A stretch of 13,014 bases of DNA from NCBI GenBank assembly GCA_023389095.1, contig JAEWFB010000156.1:1-13014 (forward strand), in the 5' to 3' direction. This DNA comes from Actinomycetes bacterium (GTDB taxonomy: Bacteria > Actinomycetota > Actinomycetes > Actinomycetales > Dermatophilaceae). Position numbers and translations under genes: made by a program. A model generated the notes under the pieces. That model saw nothing but the letters and a program-made list of their open reading frames with translations, made no database searches and was not told the DNA's origin. This document shows, in pieces, positions 6,414 through 12,234 of the stretch. The stretch's first letter is position 1. Each line of letters opens with the position of its first letter.

Positions 6414-6722
6414 ATGGCGGGACAGAAGATCCGCATCCGGCTGAAGTCGTACGACCACGAGGTCATCGACAACTCGGCCCGGAAGATCGTTGACACAGTG
6501 ACGCGCGCCGGCGCGACCGTGGTGGGCCCCGTCCCGCTGCCGACGGAGAAGAACGTCTTCGTCGTCATCCGGTCGCCGCACAAGTACAAGGACAGCCGCG
6601 AGCACTTCGAGATGCGCACGCACAAGCGCCTCATCGACATCATCGACCCGACGCCCAAGGCCGTCGACTCGCTGATGCGTCTCGACCTGCCGGCGGACGT
6701 CAACATCGAGATCAAGCTCTGA
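6414..6722 (+). CDS. rpsJ: 30S ribosomal protein S10
   Basis: The protein has 102 residues, the normal length of bacterial S10, a small-subunit head protein that also acts as NusE in transcription antitermination. The sequence is canonical throughout: MAGQKIRIRLKSYDHEVID at the start, the loop VVGPVPLPTEKNVFVVIRSPHK, then REHFEMRTHKRLIDIIDPTPK, ending PADVNIEIKL. ATG 6414 is chosen because it gives this conserved N-terminus; the frame is open further upstream, but that would add 33 unrelated residues from the leader. The ribosome-binding site is weak and repetitive (GAGAGAGAG at 6394-6402, eleven bases from the ATG). That may be deliberate, since the first gene of the S10 operon is the usual target of translational control. 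rplC follows within 14 bases. Confidence 0.97.
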   Translation: MAGQKIRIRLKSYDHEVIDNSARKIVDTVTRAGATVVGPVPLPTEKNVFVVIRSPHKYKDSREHFEMRTHKRLIDIIDPTPKAVDSLMRLDLPADVNIEIKL

Positions 6723-6736
6723 GGCGGTTGGTGAAC

Positions 6737-7396
6737 ATGACGACTGTTGCTCAGCAGAAGACCATCAAGGGCGTCCTCGGCGAGAAGCTCGGCATGACCC
6801 AGGTGTGGGACGCCGACAACCGCCTCGTGCCCGTCACCGTGGTCAAGGCCGGCCCCTGCGTCGTGACCCAGGTCCGCAGCGGCGACGCCGACGGCTACGA
6901 CGCCGTCCAGATCGCCTTCGGTGCCATCGACCCGCGCAAGGTCAACAAGCCGATGACCGGCCACTTCGAGAAGGCCGGCGTGACGCCGCGCCGTCACCTC
7001 GTCGAGCTGCGCACCGCCGACGCCGGCGAGTACGAGCTCGGCCAGGAGATCACCGCCGAGTCCTTCGAGGCCGGCCAGCGCGTCGACGCCACCGGCACCA
7101 CCAAGGGCAAGGGCTTCGCCGGTGTCATGAAGCGTCACGGCTTCCACGGCGTCTCCTCGTCGCACGGTGCGCACCGCAACCACCGCAAGCCGGGCTCCAT
7201 CGGCGGCTGCGCCACGCCGGGCCGTGTCTTCAAGGGCATGCGCATGGCCGGTCGCATGGGTGGCGTCCGCCAGACGACCCAGAACCTCCAGATCCACGCC
7301 GTTGACGCCGAGAAGGGCCTGCTGCTCATCAAGGGTGCCGTCCCCGGCCCCCGCGGTGGCATCGTCCTGATCCGCACGGCTGCGAAGGGTGCATGA
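6737..7396 (+). CDS. rplC: 50S ribosomal protein L3
   Basis: L3 is an early-assembly large-subunit protein whose long loop reaches toward the peptidyl transferase centre. With ATG 6737 the protein has 219 residues, within the usual 205-225. The N-terminal GVLGEKLGMTQVWD at 12-25, VTVVKAGPCVVTQVR at 33-47, and the loop region KRHGFHGVSSSHGAHRNHR at 132-150 followed by KPGSIGGCATPGRVFKG identify it. The start is ambiguous: TTG 6728, GTG 6731 and ATG 6737 are in frame within nine bases, and the only Shine-Dalgarno-like run, GAGG at 6721-6724, is spaced better for GTG 6731 (six bases) than for the ATG (twelve). I keep the ATG, which gives MTTVAQQKTIKGVLG; the difference is only two or three residues. 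It overlaps rplD by four bases (ATGA at 7393). Confidence 0.95.
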   Translation: MTTVAQQKTIKGVLGEKLGMTQVWDADNRLVPVTVVKAGPCVVTQVRSGDADGYDAVQIAFGAIDPRKVNKPMTGHFEKAGVTPRRHLVELRTADAGEYELGQEITAESFEAGQRVDATGTTKGKGFAGVMKRHGFHGVSSSHGAHRNHRKPGSIGGCATPGRVFKGMRMAGRMGGVRQTTQNLQIHAVDAEKGLLLIKGAVPGPRGGIVLIRTAAKGA

Positions 7397-8028
7397 TCCA
7401 GATGGCCACGAAGACCCCCAAGCTTCCCGCTGACATCTTCGACGTCCAGACCAACGTCCCGCTGATCCACCAGGTCGTGGTGGCCCAGCTCGCGGCCGCT
7501 CGTCAGGGCACGCACGCGACGAAGACGCGCGGCGAGGTCCGCGGCGGTGGGCGCAAGCCGTACCGCCAGAAGGGCACCGGTCGTGCCCGTCAGGGCTCGA
7601 CGCGTGCGCCGCAGTTCGCCGGCGGTGGCGTCGTCCACGGTCCGCAGCCGCGCGACTACTCGCAGCGCACCCCCAAGAAGATGAAGGCCGCCGCCCTGCG
7701 CGGTGCCCTCTCCGACCGGGCCCGCTTCGAGCGCATCCACGTCGTCGACGCCATCGTGTCGGGCGAGGTCCCCTCGGCCAAGGACGCCGCCGCGTTCCTC
7801 GCCGGCGTGACCGAGCGTCCGAACCTGCTCGTCGTCATCGAGCGTGGCGACGACCTGACGTTCAAGTCGGTCCGCAACCTGCAGAACGTCCACGTCCTGG
7901 TCTCCGACCAGCTCAACACCTACGACGTCCTCTGTGCCGACGACATCGTGTTCACCCAGGCCGCCCTCGACGCCTTCGTCGCCGGCAGCACCAAGGGTGC
8001 CGAGGCCGACAAGGAGGCCACCAAGTGA
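7393..8028 (+). CDS. rplD: 50S ribosomal protein L4
   Basis: L4 binds 23S rRNA domain I and lines the peptide exit tunnel with L22. In E. coli it also represses the S10 operon. The protein has 211 residues, normal for the family. The extended tunnel loop is intact: TKTRGEVRGGGRKPYRQKG at 43-61, followed by TGRARQGSTRAPQFAGGG at 62-79. After it come the conserved YSQRTPKKMKAAALRGALSDR and LLVVIERGD. The start ATG 7393 overlaps the rplC stop as ATGA, with GAAGGG at 7384-7389 close upstream. A second in-frame ATG at 7402 would remove three residues. The N-terminus before LPADIFDV is short, about ten residues. The C-terminus ends in a charged tail (GAEADKEATK). It overlaps rplW by four bases (GTGA at 8025). 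Whether this L4 controls the leader upstream of rpsJ is a reasonable but untested idea. Confidence 0.96.
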   Translation: MIQMATKTPKLPADIFDVQTNVPLIHQVVVAQLAAARQGTHATKTRGEVRGGGRKPYRQKGTGRARQGSTRAPQFAGGGVVHGPQPRDYSQRTPKKMKAAALRGALSDRARFERIHVVDAIVSGEVPSAKDAAAFLAGVTERPNLLVVIERGDDLTFKSVRNLQNVHVLVSDQLNTYDVLCADDIVFTQAALDAFVAGSTKGAEADKEATK

Positions 8029-8324
8029 GCATCCACGCCAAGGACCCCCGCGACATCCTCATCGCGCCGGTCGTCTCCGAGAAGTCCTACGGGCTGCTCG
8101 ACGAGGGCAAGTACACCTTCATCGTCGACCCGAGGGCCAACAAGACGGAGATCAAGATCGCCATCGAGCAGATCTTCGACGTCAAGGTCGACAAGGTCCA
8201 CACCCTGAACCGTCAGGGCAAGAGCCGTCGCACCCGTTTCGGCATCGGCAAGCGCAAGGACACCAAGCGTGCGATCGTCTCCCTCCGCGAGGGCACGATC
8301 GACATCTTCGGTGCGGGCGCCTGA
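8025..8324 (+). CDS. rplW: 50S ribosomal protein L23
   Basis: L23 sits at the exit of the peptide tunnel and is the main docking site for trigger factor and the signal recognition particle. The protein has 99 residues, typical of bacterial L23. Recognisable parts are DPRDILIAPVVSEKSYGLL at 7-25, KYTFIVDPRANKTEIKIAIEQIFDVKV at about 29-55, and KVHTLNRQGKSRRTRFGIGKRKDTKRAIV, the extended rRNA-binding loop. It ends with EGTIDIFGAGA. The start is GTG 8025 within a GTGA overlap with the rplD stop, supported by an excellent Shine-Dalgarno AAGGAGG at 8011-8017, seven bases upstream and inside the end of rplD. The overlap implies translational coupling with L4. Confidence 0.97.
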   Translation: MSIHAKDPRDILIAPVVSEKSYGLLDEGKYTFIVDPRANKTEIKIAIEQIFDVKVDKVHTLNRQGKSRRTRFGIGKRKDTKRAIVSLREGTIDIFGAGA

Positions 8325-8356
8325 GACCGACGAAGAATCGTAAGGACTTAACGAAC

Positions 8357-9193
8357 ATGGGTATCCGCAAGTACAAGCCGACCACACCGGGCCGTCGCGG
8401 CTCGTCGGTCGCCGACTTCGTCGAGATCACGCGTAGCACCCCGGAGAAGTCGCTCGTCCGACCGCTCTCCAAGACGGGTGGCCGCAACAACGCCGGACGC
8501 ATCACGACGCGTCACATCGGTGGTGGCCACAAGCGTGCCTACCGCGTCATCGACTTCCGTCGCCACGACAAGGACGGCGTGCCGGCCAAGGTCGCTCACA
8601 TCGAGTACGACCCCAACCGCACGGCGCGCATCGCGCTCGTCCAGTACGCCGACGGCGAGAAGCGCTACATCCTGGCGCCGAACCGCCTCAAGCAGGGCGA
8701 CCCGATCGAGAACGGCCCCGCGGCCGACATCAAGCCGGGCAACAGCCTGCCGCTGCGCAACATCCCCGTCGGTACGGTCGTGCACGCCATCGAGCTCAAG
8801 CCGGGTGGCGGCGCCAAGATCGCCCGCTCCGCCGGTGCGCGCGTCCAGCTCGTCGCCAAGGACGGCCCCTACGCGCAGCTGCGCATGCCGTCCGGTGAGA
8901 TCCGCAACGTCGACGTGCGCTGCCGCGCCACCGTCGGCGAGGTGGGCAACGCCGAGCAGAGCAACATCAACTGGGGCAAGGCCGGCCGCATGCGCTGGAA
9001 GGGCAAGCGCCCGACCGTCCGCGGTGTCGCGATGAACCCGGTTGACCACCCGCACGGTGGTGGCGAGGGCAAGACGTCCGGTGGACGTCACCCGGTCAGC
9101 CCCTGGGGTCAGGCCGAGGGCCGCACCCGCAAGGGCCACAAGGAAAGCGACAAGCTCATCGTGCGTCGCCGTCGTACTGGCAAGAAGCGCTGA
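8357..9193 (+). CDS. rplB: 50S ribosomal protein L2
   Basis: L2 is a primary rRNA-binding protein needed for subunit association and peptidyl transferase activity. The protein has 278 residues, the standard length. It starts MGIRKYKPTTPGRR, carries GGRNNAGRITTRHIGGGHKR at 41-60, the OB and SH3-like core (VAHIEYDPNRTARIALVQYADG, RYILAPNRLKQGD), and the conserved C-terminal VAMNPVDHPHGGGEGKTSGG. His231 in that block matches the functionally important His229 of E. coli L2. It ends in an Arg/Lys-rich tail. ATG 8357 is set by the family N-terminus; the frame is open back into rplD, but that part is out-of-frame shadow. The Shine-Dalgarno is modest (TAAGGA at 8341-8346, ten bases away). The 32-base gap after rplW is one of the larger ones inside the operon. 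Confidence 0.97.
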   Translation: MGIRKYKPTTPGRRGSSVADFVEITRSTPEKSLVRPLSKTGGRNNAGRITTRHIGGGHKRAYRVIDFRRHDKDGVPAKVAHIEYDPNRTARIALVQYADGEKRYILAPNRLKQGDPIENGPAADIKPGNSLPLRNIPVGTVVHAIELKPGGGAKIARSAGARVQLVAKDGPYAQLRMPSGEIRNVDVRCRATVGEVGNAEQSNINWGKAGRMRWKGKRPTVRGVAMNPVDHPHGGGEGKTSGGRHPVSPWGQAEGRTRKGHKESDKLIVRRRRTGKKR

Positions 9194-9208
9194 TAAGGAG
9201 CCTTTGGA

Positions 9209-9490
9209 ATGCCTCGTAGCCTCAAGAAGGGCCCCTTCATCGACGACCACCTTCAGAAGAAGGTGGACGCCCAGAACGAAGCGGGCACGAAGAACGTCAT
9301 CAAGACCTGGTCGCGTCGTTCGGTCATCAGCCCGGACATGCTGAACCACACCTTCGCCGTCCACGACGGCCGCAAGCACGTCCCGGTGTTCGTCACCGAG
9401 TCGATGGTCGGCCACAAGCTCGGCGAGTTCGCACCGACCCGCACGTTCAAGGGTCACGTGAAGGACGACAAGAAGGGTCGTCGTCGCTGA
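9209..9490 (+). CDS. rpsS: 30S ribosomal protein S19
   Basis: S19 is in the head of the small subunit, pairs with S13 and contacts the A-site finger of 23S rRNA. The protein has 93 residues, the usual length. It begins MPRSLKKGPFIDDHLQKKV, has KTWSRRSVISPDMLNHTFAVH at about 32-52 and the signature VTESMVGHKLGEFAPTRTF at 62-80, and ends in a basic tail, GHVKDDKKGRRR. ATG 9209 is supported by Shine-Dalgarno AAGGAG at 9195-9200, eight bases upstream. The stop overlaps the next start by one base as TGATG at 9488-9492, so L22 may be translated by re-initiation. Confidence 0.97.
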   Translation: MPRSLKKGPFIDDHLQKKVDAQNEAGTKNVIKTWSRRSVISPDMLNHTFAVHDGRKHVPVFVTESMVGHKLGEFAPTRTFKGHVKDDKKGRRR

Positions 9491-9885
9491 TGGCCACCGA
9501 ATCCAAGGAAGTTGTCATGGAAGCCAAGGCTTCGGCCCGGCACGTCCGGGTCAGCCCCCAGAAGGCCCGCCGTGTCGTGGACCTGATCCGCGGCAAGGCC
9601 GCGACGGACGCCGTCACGGTGCTCACGTTCGCCCCGCAGTCGGCCTCCGACCCGGTCAAGAAGGTGCTCGAGAGCGCCATCGCCAACGCCCGGTTCAAGG
9701 CCGACAAGGAGTCGGTGGCCTTCGACGAGCGCAACCTCGTCATCACGGCCGCCTTCGTCGACGAGGGCCCGACCATGAAGCGTTTCCGTCCGCGTGCCCA
9801 GGGCCGCGCCGGTCGCATCAACAAGCGGACGAGCCACATCACCGTCGTCGTCACCCAGCCCGAGAACACGAAGGGAGCCCGCTGA
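9490..9885 (+). CDS. rplV: 50S ribosomal protein L22
   Basis: L22 lines the narrow part of the exit tunnel opposite L4; changes in its beta-hairpin can give macrolide resistance in other species. The protein has 131 residues from ATG 9490. Core features are ASARHVRVSPQKARRVVDLI at about 13-32, KVLESAIANAR, and the hairpin region MKRFRPRAQGRAGRINKRTS near the C-terminus, which looks complete. Two starts compete. ATG 9490 overlaps the rpsS stop (TGATG) but has no close Shine-Dalgarno. ATG 9517 has AAGGAAG at 9505-9511, five bases upstream, and gives MEAKASARHVRV, the common L22 N-terminus, at 122 residues. I list the longer form because of the coupling overlap, with the start only moderately certain. 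The stop overlaps the rpsC ATG. Confidence 0.93.
   Translation: MATESKEVVMEAKASARHVRVSPQKARRVVDLIRGKAATDAVTVLTFAPQSASDPVKKVLESAIANARFKADKESVAFDERNLVITAAFVDEGPTMKRFRPRAQGRAGRINKRTSHITVVVTQPENTKGAR
9505..9511 (+). promoter_or_regulatory. Internal Shine-Dalgarno supporting an alternative L22 start
   Basis: AAGGAAG at 9505-9511 lies five bases before the in-frame ATG 9517. If used, it would give a 122-residue L22 that begins with the family's usual MEAKA. Confidence 0.45.
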
Positions 9886-10709
9886 TGGGTCAGAAGGTCA
9901 ACCCCCACGGCTTCCGTCTGGGCATCACCACCGACCACAAGAGCCGCTGGTTCGCCGACTCCACCAAGCAGGGTCAGCGCTACCGCGACTACGTGAAGGA
10001 AGACGTCGCCATCCGTCGCCTCATGGCGACCGGCATGGAGCGCGCGGGCATCGCCTCGGTCGAGATCGAGCGCACCCGCGACCGCGTCCGCGTCGACATC
10101 CACACGGCCCGCCCGGGCATCGTCATCGGCCGCCGCGGCGCCGAGGCCGACCGCATCCGCGGCGAGCTCGAGAAGCTCACCGGCAAGCAGGTCCAGCTCA
10201 ACATCCTCGAGGTCAAGAACCCCGAGATCGTGTCCCAGCTGGTCGCCCAGGGCATCGCCGAGCAGCTCTCGGCCCGTGTGGCCTTCCGTCGCGCCATGCG
10301 CAAGGGCATGCAGTCCGCCCAGCGCGCCGGCGCCAAGGGCATCCGCGTGCAGGTCTCCGGCCGCCTCAACGGCGCCGAGATGAGCCGCACCGAGTTCTAC
10401 CGCGAGGGTCGCGTCCCGCTGCACACCCTGCGTGCGCAGATCGACTACGGCTTCTACGAGGCCCGCACCACGTTCGGCCGCATCGGCGTCAAGGTGTGGA
10501 TCTACAAGGGCGACATGACGGCCAAGGAGCTGGCTGCCCAGCAGGCTGCCGCCCCGCGCCCGTCGCGTGGCCCGCGTCGTGACGGCGGTGACCGTCCGAA
10601 CCGTGCCCGTCGTGGTGACCGCAACGAGACCGCCGCTGCTCCGGCAGTGAACGAGACCGCTGCTGCCGAGGCCCCCGCCGCGGCCAGCACCGAGAATGAG
10701 CAGGCCTGA
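9885..10709 (+). CDS. rpsC: 30S ribosomal protein S3
   Basis: S3 lines the mRNA entry channel and helps the ribosome unwind mRNA. The protein has 274 residues; E. coli S3 has 233, and actinobacterial forms are commonly longer at the C-terminus. The N-terminal MGQKVNPHGFRLGI is canonical. The type-2 KH domain has its GxxG motif GRRG at 82-85 (PGIVIGRRGAEADRIR). The C-terminal domain is present (RAMRKGMQSAQRAGAKGIRV, SRTEFYREGRVPLHTLRAQI, FGRIGVKVWIYKGD). Residues from about 222 form a disordered tail: first Arg-rich (PRPSRGPRRDGGDRPNRARR), then Ala/Glu-rich with NETAAA twice (247-252 and 256-261). ATG 9885 overlaps the rplV stop (TGATG) and has AAGGGAG at 9871-9877, seven bases upstream. rplP starts two bases after its stop. 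Confidence 0.97.
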   Translation: MGQKVNPHGFRLGITTDHKSRWFADSTKQGQRYRDYVKEDVAIRRLMATGMERAGIASVEIERTRDRVRVDIHTARPGIVIGRRGAEADRIRGELEKLTGKQVQLNILEVKNPEIVSQLVAQGIAEQLSARVAFRRAMRKGMQSAQRAGAKGIRVQVSGRLNGAEMSRTEFYREGRVPLHTLRAQIDYGFYEARTTFGRIGVKVWIYKGDMTAKELAAQQAAAPRPSRGPRRDGGDRPNRARRGDRNETAAAPAVNETAAAEAPAAASTENEQA

Positions 10710-10711
10710 CC

Positions 10712-11131
10712 ATGTTGATTCCCCGTCGAGTCAAGCACCGCAAGCAGCACCACCCGGATCGTCACGGTGCTGCCAAGGGTGGAACGAAGATCGCCTTCGG
10801 TGAGTACGGCATCCAGGCTCTCGAGCCGGCCTACGTCACCAACCGTCAGATCGAGTCCGCTCGTATCGCGATGACCCGCTACATCAAGCGTGGCGGAAAG
10901 GTCTGGATCAACATCTACCCGGACCGTCCGCTCACGAAGAAGCCGGCTGAGACCCGCATGGGTTCCGGTAAGGGTTCGCCCGAGTGGTGGGTCGCGAACG
11001 TCAAGCCGGGTCGCGTCATGTTCGAGCTCTCGGGCGTGGCCGAGCCGGTCGCCCGCGAGGCCATGCGTCTTGCGATGCACAAGCTCCCGATGAAGTGCCG
11101 CTTCGTCCAGCGTGAGGGTGGTGACAACTGA
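10712..11131 (+). CDS. rplP: 50S ribosomal protein L16
   Basis: L16 contacts 5S and 23S rRNA near the A-site tRNA and is among the last proteins added to the large subunit. The protein has 139 residues, normal for the family. It starts MLIPRRVKHRKQHHPDRHG, continues GTKIAFGEYGIQALEPAYVT and RQIESARIAMTRYIKRGGK, and carries the signature KPAETRMGSGKGSPEWWVA at 77-95. Arg82 there corresponds to Arg81 of E. coli L16, the hydroxylated residue. It ends KCRFVQREGGDN. The gap after rpsC is two bases and only a poor Shine-Dalgarno (GAGCAGG) precedes it, so coupling to S3 translation is likely. The stop overlaps the rpmC start as TGATG at 11129-11133. Confidence 0.97.
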   Translation: MLIPRRVKHRKQHHPDRHGAAKGGTKIAFGEYGIQALEPAYVTNRQIESARIAMTRYIKRGGKVWINIYPDRPLTKKPAETRMGSGKGSPEWWVANVKPGRVMFELSGVAEPVAREAMRLAMHKLPMKCRFVQREGGDN

Positions 11132-11487
11132 TGGCAGTCGGAACGAAGGACCTGGCTCCGAACCAGCTGCGTGGTCTCGATGACACGAAGCTCGCCGATG
11201 AGCTGAAGAAGGCCAAGGAGGAGCTGTTCAACCTCCGGTTCCAGTCCGCCACGGGCCAGCTGGACAACCACGGTCGTCTGCGCGCGGTCAAGAAGGACAT
11301 CGCGCGGATCTACACCGAGATGCGCGAGCGCGAGCTCGGCATCGGCTCGGCCCCGGTCGAGCCGGTCGTCCCGGCCAAGGCCGAGGACGACAAGGCCGAG
11401 AAGAAGGCCAAGAAGGCTGACAAGAAGGCCGAGAAGAAGGCCGACAAGAAGGCCGAGGCCGACCCGGCTGAGGAGACCCAGGCATGA
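11131..11487 (+). CDS. rpmC: 50S ribosomal protein L29 with long Lys/Ala-rich C-terminal tail
   Basis: L29 is a small two-helix protein near the exit tunnel, next to L23. The core is clear at residues 8-71: LAPNQLRGLDDTKLADELKK, KEELFNLRFQSATGQLDNHGR and RAVKKDIARIYTEMRERELG. Typical L29 is 60-80 residues; this one has 118. The extra 45 or so residues are a proline/valine linker (APVEPVVPAKAEDD) followed by a Lys/Ala/acidic repeat at about 88-110 built on A-x-K-K units, ending DPAEETQA. The tail resembles histone-H1-like AKK repeats and is probably a disordered or helical polyampholyte exposed on the ribosome. The reading frame is clean across the repeat. ATG 11131 overlaps the rplP stop, and the 3' end overlaps rpsQ by four bases (ATGA). 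The identity is sure; the tail's role is unknown. Confidence 0.96.
   Translation: MAVGTKDLAPNQLRGLDDTKLADELKKAKEELFNLRFQSATGQLDNHGRLRAVKKDIARIYTEMRERELGIGSAPVEPVVPAKAEDDKAEKKAKKADKKAEKKADKKAEADPAEETQA
11395..11451 (+). repeat. 12-nt coding tandem repeat in the L29 tail
   Basis: Imperfect units of the form GCY-RAS-AAG-AAG encode AEKK, AKK, ADKK, AEKK and ADKK (residues 89-107). One unit is shortened to three codons and keeps frame. Such repeats change copy number by slippage, so length may vary between strains without frameshift. Confidence 0.85.
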
Positions 11488-11786
11488 GCGAGAAGGACAC
11501 CGTGACCACGGACGCGACCACCGGTTCGACCAGCGAGCGCAACAACCGCAAGACCCGTCAGGGCTACGTGGTGAGCGACAAGATGGACAAGACCGTCGTC
11601 GTCGAGGTCGAGGACCGCGTCAAGCACGCGCTCTACAGCAAGGTCATCCGTCGGACCTCCAAGGTCAAGGCGCACGACGAGAAGAACGAGGCCGGCCTCG
11701 GCGACCGCGTGCTCATCATGGAGACGCGTCCGCTCTCCGCGACGAAGCACTGGCGCGTCGTCGAGATCCTCGAGAAGGCCAAGTAA
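11484..11786 (+). CDS. rpsQ: 30S ribosomal protein S17 with N-terminal extension
   Basis: S17 is a primary binder of the 16S rRNA 5' domain. The protein has 100 residues; the core of about 78 is residues 23-100 (KTRQGYVVSDKMDKTVVVEV, KHALYSKVIRRTSKVKAHDE, GDRVLIMETRPLSATKHWR, VVEILEKAK). An added N-terminal stretch of about 20 residues is Ser/Thr-rich and low in complexity (SEKDTVTTDATTGSTSERNN). The start is well fixed: ATG 11484 overlaps the rpmC stop as ATGA and has GAGGAG at 11470-11475, eight bases upstream. There is no other ATG or GTG close to the core start. This is the last gene of the S10 block; a 76-base gap with a hairpin separates it from rplN. Confidence 0.96.
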   Translation: MSEKDTVTTDATTGSTSERNNRKTRQGYVVSDKMDKTVVVEVEDRVKHALYSKVIRRTSKVKAHDEKNEAGLGDRVLIMETRPLSATKHWRVVEILEKAK

Positions 11787-11813
11787 GCCAACCCCCATTT
11801 CCGTTCGGCAAGG

Positions 11814-11835
11814 CTCACCCGGGTGACCGGGTGAG
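11814..11835 (+). other. Perfect GTGA-loop hairpin at the S10/spc boundary
   Basis: CTCACCCGG (11814-11822) pairs perfectly with CCGGGTGAG (11827-11835) around GTGA, a GNRA-type tetraloop. It lies 27 bases after the rpsQ stop and 27 bases before the rplN start. No U-tract follows, and no convincing promoter is seen in the gap. It could be an attenuator, an RNase processing or stabilising site, or a protein-binding site between the two operon segments. Confidence 0.7.
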
Positions 11836-11862
11836 AACCAGCACGACGACAGGAGTTAGACA

Positions 11863-12231
11863 GTGATTCAGCAGGAGTCGCGACTGCGCGTCGCCGACAA
11901 CACCGGTGCCAAGGAAATCCTGTGCATCCGTGTTCTCGGCGGTTCGGGCCGTCGATACGCCGGCATCGGCGACACCATCGTCGCCACCGTCAAGGACGCC
12001 ATCCCGGGCGGCAACGTCAAGAAGGGCGACGTGGTCAAGGCCGTCATCGTCCGGACCGTCAAGGAGCGTCGTCGTCCCGACGGCTCGTACATCAAGTTCG
12101 ACGAGAACGCCGCGGTCATCCTGAAGAACGACGGTGACCCGCGCGGTACCCGCATCTTCGGTCCCGTCGGCCGTGAGCTGCGCGAGAAGAAGTTCATGAA
12201 GATCATCTCGCTCGCGCCGGAGGTGCTCTGA
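11863..12231 (+). CDS. rplN: 50S ribosomal protein L14
   Basis: L14 lies at the subunit interface, contacts L19 and 16S rRNA, and is the binding site of the silencing factor RsfS. The protein has 122 residues, the exact usual length. It starts MIQQESRLRVADNTGAKEIL and shows CIRVLGGSGRRYAGIGDTIV, VKKGDVVKAVIVRTVKERRR, and the C-terminal DPRGTRIFGPVGRELREKKF then MKIISLAPEVL. The GTG start at 11863 has AGGAG at 11851-11855, seven bases upstream. In E. coli this gene opens the spc operon. The 76-base gap and the hairpin before it fit a boundary here too, but without a visible promoter co-transcription with the S10 genes seems likely. rplX follows after three bases. Confidence 0.97.
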   Translation: MIQQESRLRVADNTGAKEILCIRVLGGSGRRYAGIGDTIVATVKDAIPGGNVKKGDVVKAVIVRTVKERRRPDGSYIKFDENAAVILKNDGDPRGTRIFGPVGRELREKKFMKIISLAPEVL

Positions 12232-12234
12232 CCC

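Noticed and set aside
6191..6493. A 100-codon frame starting in the S10 leader and overlapping rpsJ
   Set aside because: It has no Shine-Dalgarno, runs through several stems and into rpsJ out of frame, and its sequence looks random. A short regulatory peptide cannot be excluded but nothing supports it.
8348..9457. A 369-codon minus-strand frame across rplB and rpsS, and similar long antisense frames over rplE/rplX/rplN and rpsC
   Set aside because: All lie opposite conserved ribosomal genes, have low-complexity compositions and no family motifs; they are high-GC shadows.
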